NCBI RefSeq assembly: GCF_021018895.1
Contig: NC_079384.1
Span: 3,391,640-3,455,639 of the forward strand
DNA: 64,000 nt
Direction of reading: 5' to 3'
Source of the DNA: Seriola aureovittata
Taxonomy: Eukaryota > Chordata > Actinopteri > Carangiformes > Carangidae
Part shown: one piece after another, positions 44,538 to 57,259 of the stretch
How positions within the stretch are numbered: position 1 is the stretch's first letter
How the letters are laid out: every line of letters starts with the position of its first letter
The notes under the pieces: model-generated
What the model was told of the DNA's origin: nothing
The model's input: the letters and a program-made list of their open reading frames with translations, nothing else
Databases searched by the model: none
Program-made: the position numbers and the translations under genes

Positions 44538-47500
44538 GCGTCAGTGACAGTGTGTGTGTGTCTCACCGAGTGTGTTGTGGAAGGTGTCGGTGACGGACTC
44601 GTCCCACTGGCTCTGGAAGAAGGCGAGACCTGCAGGTGTGATGTCATCCTGATGCTTCCTGTAGAAATCCACCGTCTTAAAGGTACGGTGCTCCAGAGAG
44701 AGGCTGAGAGGAGAGAGAGAGAGAGAAAAGGCCAGGTGTTTCTATCAGACAGTGAACACATCAGTCACCTGTCTGGTAAATACACTGTGAGAGCTCCTGT
44801 GTCCCGAGGTCATTAAATCTACCTCCTAATCATTTACTCATTAGATCCAGGTTATTTACTCTGAACAGTGATGTGAATGTTAATGAACCTTCTTCTAACT
44901 AACTCTACATAAACAATCACAAATGATCTCATTATACAAACAACATCAGCTTCCTGTCTGGATGCTGAGTGTACTGCTCACCATGGCGACGGCCTGACGT
45001 CGTCTTGGAAGCTGACTGGCCCCTGCTGCTTGAAGAGGATGTAAACGTAGCGGTGGAAGCCTGTTCCTCTGGGAGGGAAGGGGGGCAGGTAGTGACACAG
45101 CTCGTCTCCAGCCTGGACCGCTCCACCTGGGATGTTCGCCCTGCACACCAACAGGTCACACAATCAAGCACAGGTCACATGATCATGTATGATCAAACAA
45201 ATCCACTAAGGTTCTCTCCGTGAATCACGGAGCAGGAAGTGAATTTATCTTAATCTTAAGACTTGGTTGAGAAAAGAATAAATGACACAAATGAATTAAT
45301 TAGCTTCCTGTCAGTCACAGTTCAACCGATGAAAACATGAAGAACTTAAAGCAGATATATGTCAGTTTATCTGTTGCTACATAGCTAACGTTAGCATTAG
45401 CAGCTGTTTCCTAACCAGTCTAGTGAGTTCATCCCCTTACTCACTAACAGCTGTCTCAAGAGGTGGAAACAAACACCAATGTTTTGCTTCTATCACTTCT
45501 TTTCTTCTACTGAAGTTAGCATGCTAACCAGCTAGCTCTGCCTCAGTCAGACCGTCTCATCACATACAGAGTCACTGTAGCTGCTGAGAGGACCCGTTAT
45601 AACGTCTTGTCTTGTAAACACAGCGATGGTGAAGGTCTTGACAAGACACTTAACAGCTGTTAATGCTAACGTTGGCTATGTAGCAATAGCGACACTTCCA
45701 TGTAGCTGCTTTAATGTGACTGTTTAAAGCTCAGTGACAGAAGGAGCCTCTCAGCATCAGATGAACAGAACGATAAAAATATTTTCAGGCTGAGTTTCAT
45801 GTTTGTCTCTGTGTCTGTAACATGTTCTGTGGACTGAGTCTCTCCTCAGGCTCTGATGCTGCGTTCAAGTCCCATGCGACAGATAGAGAGATGACTCCCA
45901 TGTTCACAGCTGTATGATTACAGTCTGTCACCTTCACTGACATCAGGTGTCTCCAAGCTTCATTACAACCTGGACACTGATGTGAACATTGTCGAAGTGT
46001 AACTCTCATAATTACTTTAACTTTGATAGTACCTGAGTGCAGAGTAAAAACAGACAGACAAGAGGAGGGTCACATGACCCCCCCAAGTTACAAAAGATGA
46101 GATACTTACACCAGCCAGTGGATGTACTCTGCCTCGTTGTCCTGAAGATGCTCATCTGAAACACATGATGTAACACAGTCAGTAAACTCTGACAGTCCAT
46201 CAGTAATCTGACTCTGTGAGGTTTACTGTGTCTCACCTGGACAGGTGAGCAGGAGGGTCCACAGGGAGCCCTCCTCTGCATCAAAGCTGATCTGAGGGGC
46301 TGAAGCTGCCTGGAGAGAAGACAGCAAACAACAGAGTCAGAGAGGACAGGTGAGGGGGGGGTGCACACATTAACACACTGTTAAACTCCCAGTCCTTTAA
46401 CCTACTTGAGTTGGTGTCAGTCTATTCCCATAATACACTTGGCCACTGTTGTTGTCTTGGCCGTAGTTGACACGGAGTAACACCTGGGGGAGGAAGTAGG
46501 CCTTGGGGAAGAGGTCTTTGAAGACTCCGTAGTGCTCTGCCAGTCTCTTTATATGAAACGGAGCACTGCTCTGCTCCCAGGTCTCCTGCACCCGGTCCAG
46601 AGGGATCTTAACTGGAGGAGGGGGGGGGCTGATTCATTTATTCACTGAACATTAAGAACCTGAATATGAGAGACAGTGTGTGATCTCACATGTGCGCAGA
46701 CGTATGCTCCTCTCCAGCTCAGCGTTCTTCTTATTTGCCTTTATCACCTGCCGTCGCTCCCTCACCTCGGTGGTCCTGCGGGGTCTGTAGTGCGGCAGCC
46801 CGATATCCACCTGCTCTCCACCTGCAGCCAAAACAACCCTCAGCTTTACCACGAGACGTTTCAGGGGAGTCACCGACAACAGCTTCCTCCTCCGTCTCTC
46901 TCACCATGATCCGGATCAGCCTGCTCCATGTAGCCCCTGTAGGTCTTCCACCATGCCGGCTGGTTCTTGGCCTCCTCAGCTCGTCTCAGGTAACGAGTGT
47001 AGCTGCGGTACCTCTCCACCGACTCCAGTTTCTTGAGGTCGATCACGTCATTAGGCATGGGACCCAGAGGAGGGGTCCGTTTGCAGAGGGCCACTATCAT
47101 GAGGAAACACCCCAGAGGTTAGTCAGTCACATAACAGGAAATGATGGGTCATGTCTGGTTGTTCCTGCCTTTACACAGAATTACACATTATACATTTAAT
47201 TTGTTTCAGTTCTCTATACTTTACACTGGTGCAATTAACTTCACAGTTTGCCTAAATCTTTTACACGTTTGTGTATGTAAGACAAGATAAGTGACAGTGC
47301 TTTATACATTTATAAATTAAAACAGGACATTAAAATAGCATTTAAAAACAATACAAACAAAATATTTACATAAGTCATATCAAGATTGCATAAAATCAGG
47401 TAGAACACCATTTTAAAAGAAGTGCTGTAGTGTTAAAAGACATTAAAACAAGCTAATGCACAAGATTAAACATGTTATGTATGTGATTTATTGGTGAGCT

Positions 47501-47883
47501 GCAGTAAACGGCGATGTTTTAAGTCCTGATCTAAATGAGCTGACAGTTTCAGCAGATCTCAGATGGTGAACGGTTCGGTATCGTATCTTCTTCTGTATAA
47601 ATATTTTATCTTTTCCACTTGATCCCTCAGTTCACGTTTAATCGTCACATTTTTCAGGGGAGCCAGGTGAGAGCCTGTCTCCACAGGAGAGGACCGCACG
47701 TACCGGAGGTCTAATTCAAACTTTCCCGGACAGATTCACTGAAACCCGGACACCGTCCTGAATATGAACTCATTAATTTAACAAAATCGTTATAATACCT
47801 GTTGTTACAAACGTCCTCACATTGTTGACCCCTAAATCTGTCCCGGTCCGCAGGGCAGCGGAACAGACTGTGCGCAGCGCCAT
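44302..47883 (-). CDS. mrpl38: mitochondrial large ribosomal subunit protein mL38
   Basis: Nine exons: 47799-47883, 46905-47093, 46690-46821, 46406-46611, 46237-46309, 46110-46155, 44982-45140, 44567-44703 and 44302-44438, giving 387 residues (human 380). It is a component of the mitoribosome large subunit, built on a PEBP-like (phosphatidylethanolamine-binding) fold. The N-terminus [14 protein letters not shown] is Arg/Ala-rich, fitting a mitochondrial presequence. Recognisable stretches are [89 protein letters not shown] and the C-terminal [21 protein letters not shown]. The split codon at exon 7/8 restores the family's Pro-Ser-Pro-Cys. Its divergence from trim65 is conserved with human 17q25.1. 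Confidence 0.97.
44486..44534. repeat. (TG)n microsatellite in the last mrpl38 intron
   Basis: About 22 TG units on the plus strand, so (CA)n in the transcript. They fill much of the 128-bp intron between exons 8 and 9. Confidence 0.95.
47290..47600. repeat. probable interspersed repeat fragment in mrpl38 intron 1
   Basis: The stretch with TTTTAAGTCCTGATCTAAATGAGCTGACAG-like wording resembles a common fish interspersed repeat. Boundaries and class are uncertain. Confidence 0.35.
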
Positions 47884-48735
47884 CTTGGAACGAGTTTTTT
47901 TTTTTTTCCTTTTTTTTCAGAACATACGGAAGCCGAGAGGAGCTAAACGAGTCTGCGCACTGTGACCTTTCTGTAGTGCTGACTGGCTGTCACTGTACAC
48001 ACAAACTATTAACATTATATTTTATGATATAATTTAACATCAGTACAGCTCTAACAAATCTAGCATAAGTTGTAGAGTAAATTTTTTATTTTTTATATAT
48101 AATTTTTTTTACTTCAGAAGCAACAGCATTGCTACACATATATTATATTTATTACATTATATGATATGATATTATATTATATGATATGATATTATATTAT
48201 ATTATATTGTGAGACTGATCTGTTTCTGTGCGTTTTTAATTTTCCCGACAGAACGCGAAGGCGTCATTTTTGCGTCTGACGTCATCAGGGAAGCTCCATC
48301 TGACGATATTTAGTGTTCAGGTAGATGCTGTGTCTGTAGAAGTGGTAAGAAAAGACGTTGTGTTGTCGTTGTGTTGTATCTGGAGTGTGTGTGTGAACAT
48401 GAACCGTTAGACCGGGTTAATACTGTGACCGTTGTTTGTCCCGGGACACCGAGCTACTGTAACTGACCTGGATGTAGGCTAACGTTAGCTCTGCTCCCGG
48501 GCTAAGTGACTGTGGAGCTAACGTTAGATCAGGTCTGAGCTGCTGTTGTTTAGTCTCATAACAGGAATACAGGAAGTTTAATTTTTATACATCACAAACT
48601 GTTTCTGTGTGAAAAGGTTTAAAATGTGACATTAAAGGTTTAACAGTGACACTGCTGTTACACTGATGCGTTCAGGGACCATCCTCTCATGTGTGCTTTC
48701 TCTCTCTCTCAGAGGTATCTGGTCTGTGTTCAGAG
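47884..48735. promoter_or_regulatory. shared head-to-head promoter region of mrpl38 and trim65
   Basis: 852 bp separate the two start codons. The stretch contains a T run (47898-47927), an AT-rich (ATATT)n stretch at 48130-48212 and a CpG-bearing segment at 48240-48300. A trim65 5' non-coding exon probably lies near 48300-48350. The acceptor TCTCTCAG at 48706-48713 precedes the first coding exon. Confidence 0.5.
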
Positions 48736-51700
48736 ATGGAGTCTCAGAATCCAAACCTGACCTGCATAATCTGCTTTGAGCGGTTCAGGTACCCAGTGAC
48801 CATCCCCTGTGGCCACACCTTCTGTCAGAGGTGCATCACCACTCACTGGGACACCAAGAGCAAGGCTGACATCGGACCTCACTGCCCCATCTGCAACGAG
48901 CCCTTTGAGAAAAGGCCCGTCCTCAAACGCAATGTGTCCCTGTCAGTCCTGACTGAGGCTGCAAACAGCAGCGGCCCCCCCAGCAGAGAGTTGCTCCTGA
49001 GGGGGGGTGAAGCGGCTAAAGCCATGCTGCTGTGTGAGCGCCACAAAAAGCCTCTGGTGTATTACTGCAGGCAGGACAAGATGTCCGTTTGCTGCGAGTG
49101 TGGCATCTCAGAGTGTGTGACCCATGAGAAGGTGCTGCTGGAGGCAGAGAGGGAGAACCAGGAGGTACAGGACCACGAATGCACCACAACTGTTTAACAT
49201 GGACCCAGACACACACTGTTTCTTCGTCATCACATGGTGTGAATGTTAAACCCTCCTGTTGTCTCCTGTTACAGCTGCTGCTGGAGAGGAAGAGCAAGGA
49301 GGTGGGGAAACTCATCGAGGAGACACAGAAAAGTATCAGTGAACTGGCTGAGAACATTAACCAGGCTAAGGTAACGTCCTCATATCTACCTGTCCTCAGG
49401 TGAAGAGCATCACCGGGCTTCAGTGTCAAGTCAAGTCAATTTTTATTTGTATAGCGCAAATTCACAACATAAGTTATCTCAAGGCACTTTCCAAATAGAG
49501 CAGGTCTAGACCTTCTCTTTAGAATATTATTTACAGAGACCCAACTCCCAGCAAGAGCAGTAGTAGCGACAGTCAGCTAATAACATTAATATTTATTATT
49601 ATCAATTAAAGTAATCTTAGCAGGTTTAGCAGCATGTGTTAAACGGGACCATGGGGGCAGTAGGTGGTTTGCAGTTGCAGATCCAAACTCTGCAGCTCTG
49701 GAGGCCGGAGGACCTGTGGAGAATAACAGGAAGGAGATAGAGAAGGAAAATGGGCGAGAGAGAGAGAGAGAGAGAGAGGCAAGCTGGGCGCTCATGTCCA
49801 CAAAGTGCAACCAACATGTCAGAACATGTGTAATAGATGTGGCGGCAATCTTATTTTTCTTATCAGCGATGTAGATAAAAACTACTGTACAGTCTGTGTG
49901 TTGACAACAAGAGGGGGAATATTCAGAAGCAGAAACTCCCTTCAAAACATTTACTCAAGAAAAATAAAGACTGAGTCTTTGTGCTCGACTTGGCTCCACA
50001 CACTGATTACCTACAACTCAGAGCTACTGGCTGTGATGTAACTAAAGTCACTAAATACAGTTTACTGATTCTTAGTCTGGCTCTTACACCAACAACAGAA
50101 ACCTTCAGCTTCACTCCTGCAGAGTTCAGTTAAACCAGCTTTAGCTCCATGTTCAGCTGCTACAACCAAGTTTAATGAGCAATCAGGAAGTTGATTACTC
50201 TCCTGCACACAAGAGACACAAGTCCAGGTGTTAACTGACAAACCCGCAGCTTTTAAAACCAGTGAAGCTTTGTACATTCTCTGTAGATAAAGAATAATAC
50301 TGTATTCACCTGATGTTCCCAGATCTCACAGAGCAGACGTGTGATTCAGTGTTTTCTGTCAACAGGTGACTCTTGAGCAGACCTCAGCCTGGGTCAGTAT
50401 GAAGTTCTCCACGCTGCTGAAGGTCCTGGCTGAGAAGCAGCAGGCCACGGAGCTGTTCGTCGACGAGCAGAGGGAGGCCGCCATCACTGAGGCCGAGGCC
50501 CGGCTCTCTGAGCTGCAGGAGAACAACCAGAGACTCAAAGAGAGCCAAGAACAGATAGCAGCTCTGCACCAGCTCCCCGACACAGAGCTCATCAAGGTGC
50601 TGGACTGTGGTATCAGAAGCTTTAAAATCATCAGCATCAGGACATTGAAGAGAGTTCCCTCTCCCTGTCTCTCTCTCTCTCTCTCAGCTCATCTCTGACA
50701 TCCTGTCTCTCACAGTTTCCTCTCTCTCCTCAGGAGTCTCTGCTCGTAGAAGTTCCTCGTTTTAAGGACGTCCCCACAGACGTGTCCCCCAACCTTCAGG
50801 ACCGCTTGAACGGGGTCACGGACGTGTTGTCCCGGGTCTCTAAGCTGGTGTCGGAGGACCTGGACAAAGCTGTGAGCGTGGCTGTGGGTCAGGACAGAGA
50901 CGGTAACCTGGTCCCTCTGAAGCTGCTGGTTCCTCCTCAGTCTGGGTTCTGTGTTCTCACTCTTGTCCCTGGTCTCTAGGTTCTCCTCAGGACAAGAGGC
51001 CGATCCTCGCTGTGGTTCCCAGTCCAGCTGCTCCGTGTCACCCTGGGGGGAAGGAGGGCCTCAGCGCCTGTACGTAGACTAATGCTTCCTGTTCTGCCTC
51101 TTCTTCTGTGATTGGATATTCTGTATGTGTATTTTCTGTAAGTATCTTTTATTTTGGTGAATCACTTCCTGCTTCTTTGTCCTTGCAGACCGATGCTCTC
51201 TGACCTTTGACCCCCGTACGGCCAACGGGCACCTGTTTCTGTCCCAGGAGAACCGGCGGGCGGAGCACCTGACCTCCGGGCCCCGCCACGTCCCAGCTCA
51301 CGAGGCCCGCTTCGATCACACCTGGCAGGTGCTCTGTTTTCAGGGCTTCACCCGAGGACAACACTACTGGGAGCTGCAGGTGTCCAAGCCCTGGGCCTAC
51401 CTGGGGGTGAGACCTGTTCACTATCTGTGGGGGGGGGGGGTCAGGTCTGATACTGAGGGACAGGAGCCAGGTCAGGTACTTCACAGTGTCTGGAGACAAC
51501 TGAGGCTCATTGATCTACAGTGATGTACCTGAGCTCGGAACAAAGTCTGATACAGTAGAGACCAGGTCTACAGATCTATAGATCCATAGATCTATCGTCT
51601 TCATCATGTCCCTTCCTCTCCTCATCCTCATCCTGACTCCTCTTATGCTTCATCATGTCCCCTCCTCTCCTCAGGTGACCTACGAGGCCATTCCCAGGAA

Positions 51701-51983
51701 GGAGAAGGGGAAGAGGTGCATGGTGGGAATGAACGAACTGTCCTGGAGCCTGCAGCTGGACGAGCATCAGCTGAGCGCCTGGCACAACGGGCGGAGGGAG
51801 ACCCTGGGGGGCCACTCCCAGCACAGCCGCATCGGGATGCTGCTGGACTATGAGGCGGGGACGCTGACCTACTACGGAGACGGAAAGACCAGGCTCCACG
51901 CCTTCCACTGTATCTTCACCCAGGAGCTCTTCCCCGCCTGCTGGATCGGGGAGGGGGTCAGCATCACCCTCTGCTCAACATGA
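48736..51983 (+). CDS. trim65: tripartite-motif E3 ubiquitin ligase TRIM65
   Basis: Seven exons: 48736-49164, 49275-49370, 50366-50596, 50734-50902, 50980-51069, 51189-51406 and 51675-51983, giving 513 residues (human about 517). A RING finger (about residues 10-58) runs from CIICFERFRYPVTIPCGHTF to HCPICN. A B-box (about 95-135) includes CERHKKPLVYYCRQDKMSVC. A long coiled coil covers exons 2-4 with heptads and many Glu/Lys/Gln. A PRY-SPRY domain at the C-terminus includes LTFDPRTANGHLFLS, GQHYWELQV and LLDYEAGTLTYY. TRIM65 ubiquitinates MDA5 and other targets in mammals. The neighbours mrpl38 and wbp2 favour TRIM65, though TRIM47 sits in the same human cluster. The start at 48736 begins the RING-proximal sequence; an earlier ATG at 48691 reads through the acceptor. 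An AATAAA lies at 52831-52836. Confidence 0.92.
49426..49815. repeat. interspersed repeat in trim65 intron 2
   Basis: It begins TCAAGTCAATTTTTATTTGTATAGCGC, the opening of a very common fish repeat. It continues through a purine-rich GAGAGA run at 49757-49777 to a CTCATGTCCACAAAGTGC end. It is probably a non-autonomous element; class is uncertain. Confidence 0.7.
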
Positions 51984-53784
51984 GGAGACTGAAGAAGACC
52001 CCCCCCCCCCCCCCCCTACATGAGGAGACTGAAGAGGAGAGCTCAGCACAGAGGACCCCCCCCCCCCCCCAAATCATTTTATTCTTTTTACTGTGACTTC
52101 CTTCTTTGTTTTCAGCAGAACTAACTGTGATGGACTCGGCCCTTCACTCATTGTGTCCTCACATGTAACAAAGACAGAGCTAATGAAAGGTCAAAGGTCA
52201 TGAAGGTCCTGAGCTCCTGCTTTCCTTTGGTTTGTTTTCTCTTCTTATGATTTTAGATAGAAGCTCAGAGTCACATGATCATTGATTCTGAAACACCTGA
52301 TCCTGTCTGTTCCTCTGAGCTGGAGATTGTAACAACAACAACAAACTCCTCCTGGACCTCAGGCGTGTTGAACTTTAGAGACTCACCTGAGCCGAGTGGA
52401 AACCTGTTCTCCAGGTCTTCGGTCAGAGAATTTGTTTAGTTCAGGTCTCCAGATAAAAACTAAAGCTGATGCTGATGAACTTTCTTCAGAGTCCAGATGT
52501 GACAGGTGTGAACCAGTCAATCATGTGATCAGGACAATGAGCTGTTAAAAGTACAATCTCCTCAGTGACAACGGGATGAAAGCACACACTGAACTGTCTT
52601 CACCCTGTCATGGAACCTGCTGATGTTTTTAATTGACTTAAGAGTTGTTTTTAAATCATGAGCTCTTAACGAGCAGAGCTGTGAACACTGGGGCCCCTGA
52701 GGCTCCTGAGGCCCCTGACACAAGCTTCAGTCTTTGGGACTCTGCAGACAAGAACTACTGACTGTGAGAACCCCCCCCCCCCCCGCTGTGTTAATCTGTA
52801 ATGAAGCAATATTGAGATGTTCAGTGTAGAAATAAAACAGACGTTTCCACATGAATCATTTAATAAAATCCAACTCATCATGCATCAGTCATGTGATCAG
52901 TCATGTGATCATGCTTTGTTTTCTCACTTCAAACATTTACATTAATTTGTCAATAAATTAGTTTGAAATAAATACAGAGCTTCATCATCATCGTCATCAT
53001 CGTTATAATACAGAGCCATGACAGAGCGAACAGCAGCCGTGAAAGAGCAGAGACCAGATACAGGAACAGAAGGAAGAGTCCAGATCAGACCCAGACCAGG
53101 ACCTCGGAGTCTCACACAGACTCTCTTGGTCCAGGTCTGACGTTTGAATCTATGTGAAGAGACTAAAAGGTGAAGCAGGCAAAAAAACAGGAAGTGACAT
53201 CACTGCTCTGCTCCTGTAAAGATAATCCCTCCTGGCAGAACCCCCCCCCCCCCTTCTCTGCTCTAATCCAGGATGAGGATTCACTGCTGGGGCCTGACAC
53301 TGCTATTATCTGGTCCTCTCATCCACTACAGCATGTCCCAGCAGACCAGACCAGCAGACCCCTCCCCTCATTTTAAAGTCCTGTAGACTAATGATAGAAA
53401 AATAAAGCATCAGTTACCACAGTGATCAACATCAGGCTGAGTCCAGTCAGTAGAAGAAAAGCTGAGGAAGAGGATGATGAAGGTTACTGAAATTCCCTCC
53501 ACTGCACTGAGAAGACCCACACACCCTGAACACACCCTACCTGGTCTCTGTCAGGTTTCTAATGACACTTCATCAGGGACAGGAGGAAGAGGAGGAAGGG
53601 GAGGAGGAGGGAGATTACAATATATTTATTAACAGGAATGAAAAAAAGTTTGAATAAGGTGAGAGAGATGGAATGAGAGGAGGAAGAAGAGGAAGACGAG
53701 AAAGAGGGAGGATGTTAAAAAGCGTCTTGGTGAAACGGGTGATCCAGCAGGACTGAGGAGACGGAGGTTTGAGGGTCAGCAGGT
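51984..53784. other. convergent 3' region of trim65 and wbp2
   Basis: The trim65 3' UTR begins with a partial tandem duplication: a TGAGGAGACTGAAGA block at about 51981 and again at 52021, each followed by a C run. The AATAAA is at 52831-52836. The wbp2 poly(A) signal (TTTATT on plus) is at 53625-53630. Further C runs lie at 52772-52784 and 53241-53252. No other gene was seen. Confidence 0.65.
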
Positions 53785-56700
53785 CTACTGGTTCTTCTTG
53801 TCCTCTGGGGGGGAGTAGGGAGGAGGTTTGTCCTGCAGAGACAGAGAGACAGGTCCAGTCTGAGACCAGGACTACAGACACTGATCCAGGACTACAGATA
53901 CTGATCCAGGACTACAGACACTGATCCAGGACTACAGATACTGATCCAGGACTACAGACACTGATCCAGGACTACAGATACTGATCCAGTTTGGTTGAGG
54001 TGAAAAAGTTGGTGCACAGACAGACGCAGCTGCTGTGTACATCATGTTATGTTACTGTACCTTCTTCTTCTGCAGTGGTTTAATCAGCTGCTTGTCTCAT
54101 CGCATTAATTAGCTTCTTATTTAATTAGCTAATTTGTTAATTAGCTTCTCAAATATGGTTAAAGTGTACAGAACATCTGGACGGAGCCTGAGCTGAGGTC
54201 AGAGACACAGGACAACATAGTAACTGTTGCTATGTGATGTCATGATGTTTCCTGACAGAAATAAAACCCCAAATTAAATATGAGCTATTTTTAAAATGAG
54301 TTTTTAAATGTCCTAAAAATGTCTCTAACAGGACAAACAGGAAGTTCAACCAAACAGCCACAGTGTTAACGATGAGACGGTTTGAGCTCAGTGTGTCTGC
54401 AGACTGATGCAGGGCACTCACCTGTGGCAGGTACACATGTGTAGGAGGCAGCGTGGCACAGCTGGCACTAGCTGCTGCCTCAGCTGCTTTGGCCTCAGCT
54501 GTGACAGAGGGGGGAGGGGAAAGGCCAGGGGGGGATCAAAGGTCAAAGGTAAAGTTTCACTCTGTGTTTAGACAGAAACACTTCAATGATTTCATGATTT
54601 TTCAATTATAGATTGATTGGAAACATTAAGGGTTAGGGTTATCATCAATAATCACATGATCACAACATCAGTAAAAACTAATAAATGATAATAATTATTA
54701 TTGATTGAAGTAGATTGATTGGTGTATTGACACCTCCTGCCTCTGTGTCCGACACTCACCTGCTGCTGAGGACGGCAGGTCTGGGTCATGTGGCGGCTGC
54801 TGGCCCAGAGGAGCAGAGTATGGAGGTGGGGGGATGTAGGCGGCGGCGGAGGCATCGAACGCTGGCAGGCTGGGGTAGAATCCACCTGGAGGGCAGGAAC
54901 ACACATGCTGCTGTTACCTCACATCTCTGTGACATCACTAATTATGAAGGCTGCAGTGATCATCACTGCTTCTACCTGGAGGGGGAGGGTTGGGGTAGGA
55001 GTATCCAGGTGGAGCTCCAGACGGGTACATCCCGTTAGTGGGGGGAGGGGGGCAGGCGTAGGCTCCGTTGGCCAGGTAGGGGCATCCACCGAACCCAGGG
55101 GTCACTGGCTGACCTCTGGACGCTGGGAGACGACAGGAGGATAAAGACGTCAGAGTCGCAAGTGTAACAACAGGTAAGTAAGGTGTTGGTGTGTCATCAT
55201 ACCCTGAGCGGCCACCTGCAGCATGTACTGTCCGAACTCTATGGCTCCTCCTGCAGCAAACACAAGCTTGAAGCTAGCTCCGCCCTCCCAGCCACCTGTC
55301 GGTAGAGTCACACATGAATCACTGTAGTTGCTGAACCAACAGTCACACTGTCACCTGAACAACACACACACTCACCTCCAGGCTCTGCAGTGATGCTGCC
55401 TTTGATGTAATTGGCTCCCAGCACAGGTTGTTTGACCTCACAGCCCTTCATCAGGTAGAAGGGCATCATGAACGACTGCAGAGCATCGTGGCCTTTAGCC
55501 AGGAAGATCACCTGAGGAAGAACAGACCAATCACATCATCTCAGCATCATCCCCCCACTACAGACAGTACTGCTGTCAGCAAAGACGGTGTTGTCTCAGT
55601 GTGAGGATGAGGATAAATAAAGATGAAGAGTGTGTCTCTCACCCTGTATGGAGTCAGGTAGATGCTTCCCTTCTTGCTCTTTTTGAAGGCTTCAGGCAAC
55701 GTGTCCACATCACAGAAGACCAGCTCCACGTTGTCATGGTTCATCAACACACTGAGGGACAACAGCACAGGGTGACAACAGTCTGATCAAACAACAGGAA
55801 TTTTTCTATTCCATCAAATTTTCAGAGTAAAAAATAACAAAATACATTATTTATATGGAGTTTTGTTTGGTTAATTTTATATTTTATACTTTAATCATCT
55901 TTGACTGAACAGTTTACAGATGAGATCATCAGATTATTGTGCAACTGTCCAGTCACTAAACATGGTCCATCACTTCCTGTGAGTCAACAGGAAACACAAC
56001 CGCAGTAACTGGATTAGATCTACTGCTGGTTCTGGGTCAGTTCTGATGGTTTATTAATAAACTCCAGTGTTTCTAGAAGAATCTGTGACACGTTTTACTA
56101 CAGAGCAGGTAAGAGAGCTGTGATGGAGACCGATGAAGACAGTGATACAGAGAGCAGTGATGGAGCTGCAGTAAATACTACTCCTGTCCATATGATGAAA
56201 TAATGTTTGAGTAACTACGTTTATAACTAGTAAACACTGGTGTGATGACGTGTCCTCTCTGGTTGACTGCAGTGATGATGTAACAGGTTGAAGGCCATGT
56301 TTTGGACAACGCGATGATCCCATTAAGAAACATGGCGCTGTAACAGACGCTGTGGCCCCGCTGCTCAGCTGGTGTTTCACTGTAAACCCGAAGTGGTCAG
56401 ACACTGATCCTGGGTCAGTCTTCAGTTCGGCTCATGTGTGACACGTCATAGAGCCTCCTGTAAGGAACCATCGCTGTGTGATAAACAAGCTAACAGATGC
56501 TAAAAGTTGTCGCCACAGTTAATTGAAGTTAGTTAGCTAACAGTGTTAGTTAGCTGACGGTGTCGCTGTGTGCTGTGTAGTATGAACCCTGCTCCCGGTT
56601 TGTAGCGTCTCCGTCCGCTAACACACACATGACACATACGAGTTGTGTTTATTTTTGAATGACGTGGCTGTGACGTTCTCCCAGGAGAGAGAGTAGGACC

Positions 56701-56815
56701 TGTCCGTCTGTTTAACGGGAGCTGCTAGCTTAACACGTCATCGCCGCCATCGTTACCTTTCACTGTTGTTGATGATGACTCCTCCGGACTCCGAGTGGTT
56801 CTGGTTCAGGGTCAT
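53785..56815 (-). CDS. wbp2: WW domain-binding protein 2
   Basis: Eight exons: 56757-56815, 55643-55751, 55376-55511, 55203-55295, 54976-55122, 54760-54885, 54422-54498 and 53785-53832, giving 264 residues (human 261). WBP2 is a coactivator for steroid receptors and YAP/TAZ signalling that binds WW domains through PPxY motifs. The N-terminal GRAM-like domain (about residues 10-120) reads [33 protein letters not shown] and GANYIKGSI, then [14 protein letters not shown]. The C-terminal half is Pro/Gly/Tyr-rich with [10 protein letters not shown] and [15 protein letters not shown], the latter two holding PPxY motifs. The first exon starts at the ATG giving [13 protein letters not shown], as in the family. 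The order wbp2-trim65-mrpl38 matches human 17q25.1. Confidence 0.97.
53868..53990. repeat. 20-bp tandem repeat in the last wbp2 intron
   Basis: About six copies of a GGACTACAGATACTGATCCA unit, alternating between 'gataca' and 'gacaca' variants. The true period may therefore be 40 bp. Confidence 0.95.
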
Positions 56816-57211
56816 GTCCGCGGCCCTCCGGACTCTCACGCTGCAGGATTACAGGCTGTGGTTCCGCGGGCCTGAACACGGCTGAAGAGATGTTGCTGAG
56901 GCTTGGTGCTGCACCTGCTCTTCCGTGTGGAACGCCCACAAAGTGACGTCACGCAGTCTTAAAAATAAAATACAGTCAAATGACAGAAAAAATAAGATAG
57001 AGATTTTATATGAAGGAAAAAATAGAATATTATAATAATGATATTTAAGTTAATGTAAAATTGGAAGATTTTTGGGGCACTTGGATGACAACAACAATAA
57101 TAATAACAATAATGATAATAATAATAATAATAATATAATATATAATAATGCAGCTGCAGCAAACGTCTTATCTCGCTGCGCTGCAGAACATATATATCCA
57201 TCTATCCATCC

Positions 57212-57259
<48 letters not shown>

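Noticed and set aside
48691..48735. Earlier in-frame ATG for trim65
   Set aside because: The extra codons read through a polypyrimidine tract and the acceptor at 48713; the family N-terminus starts at 48736.
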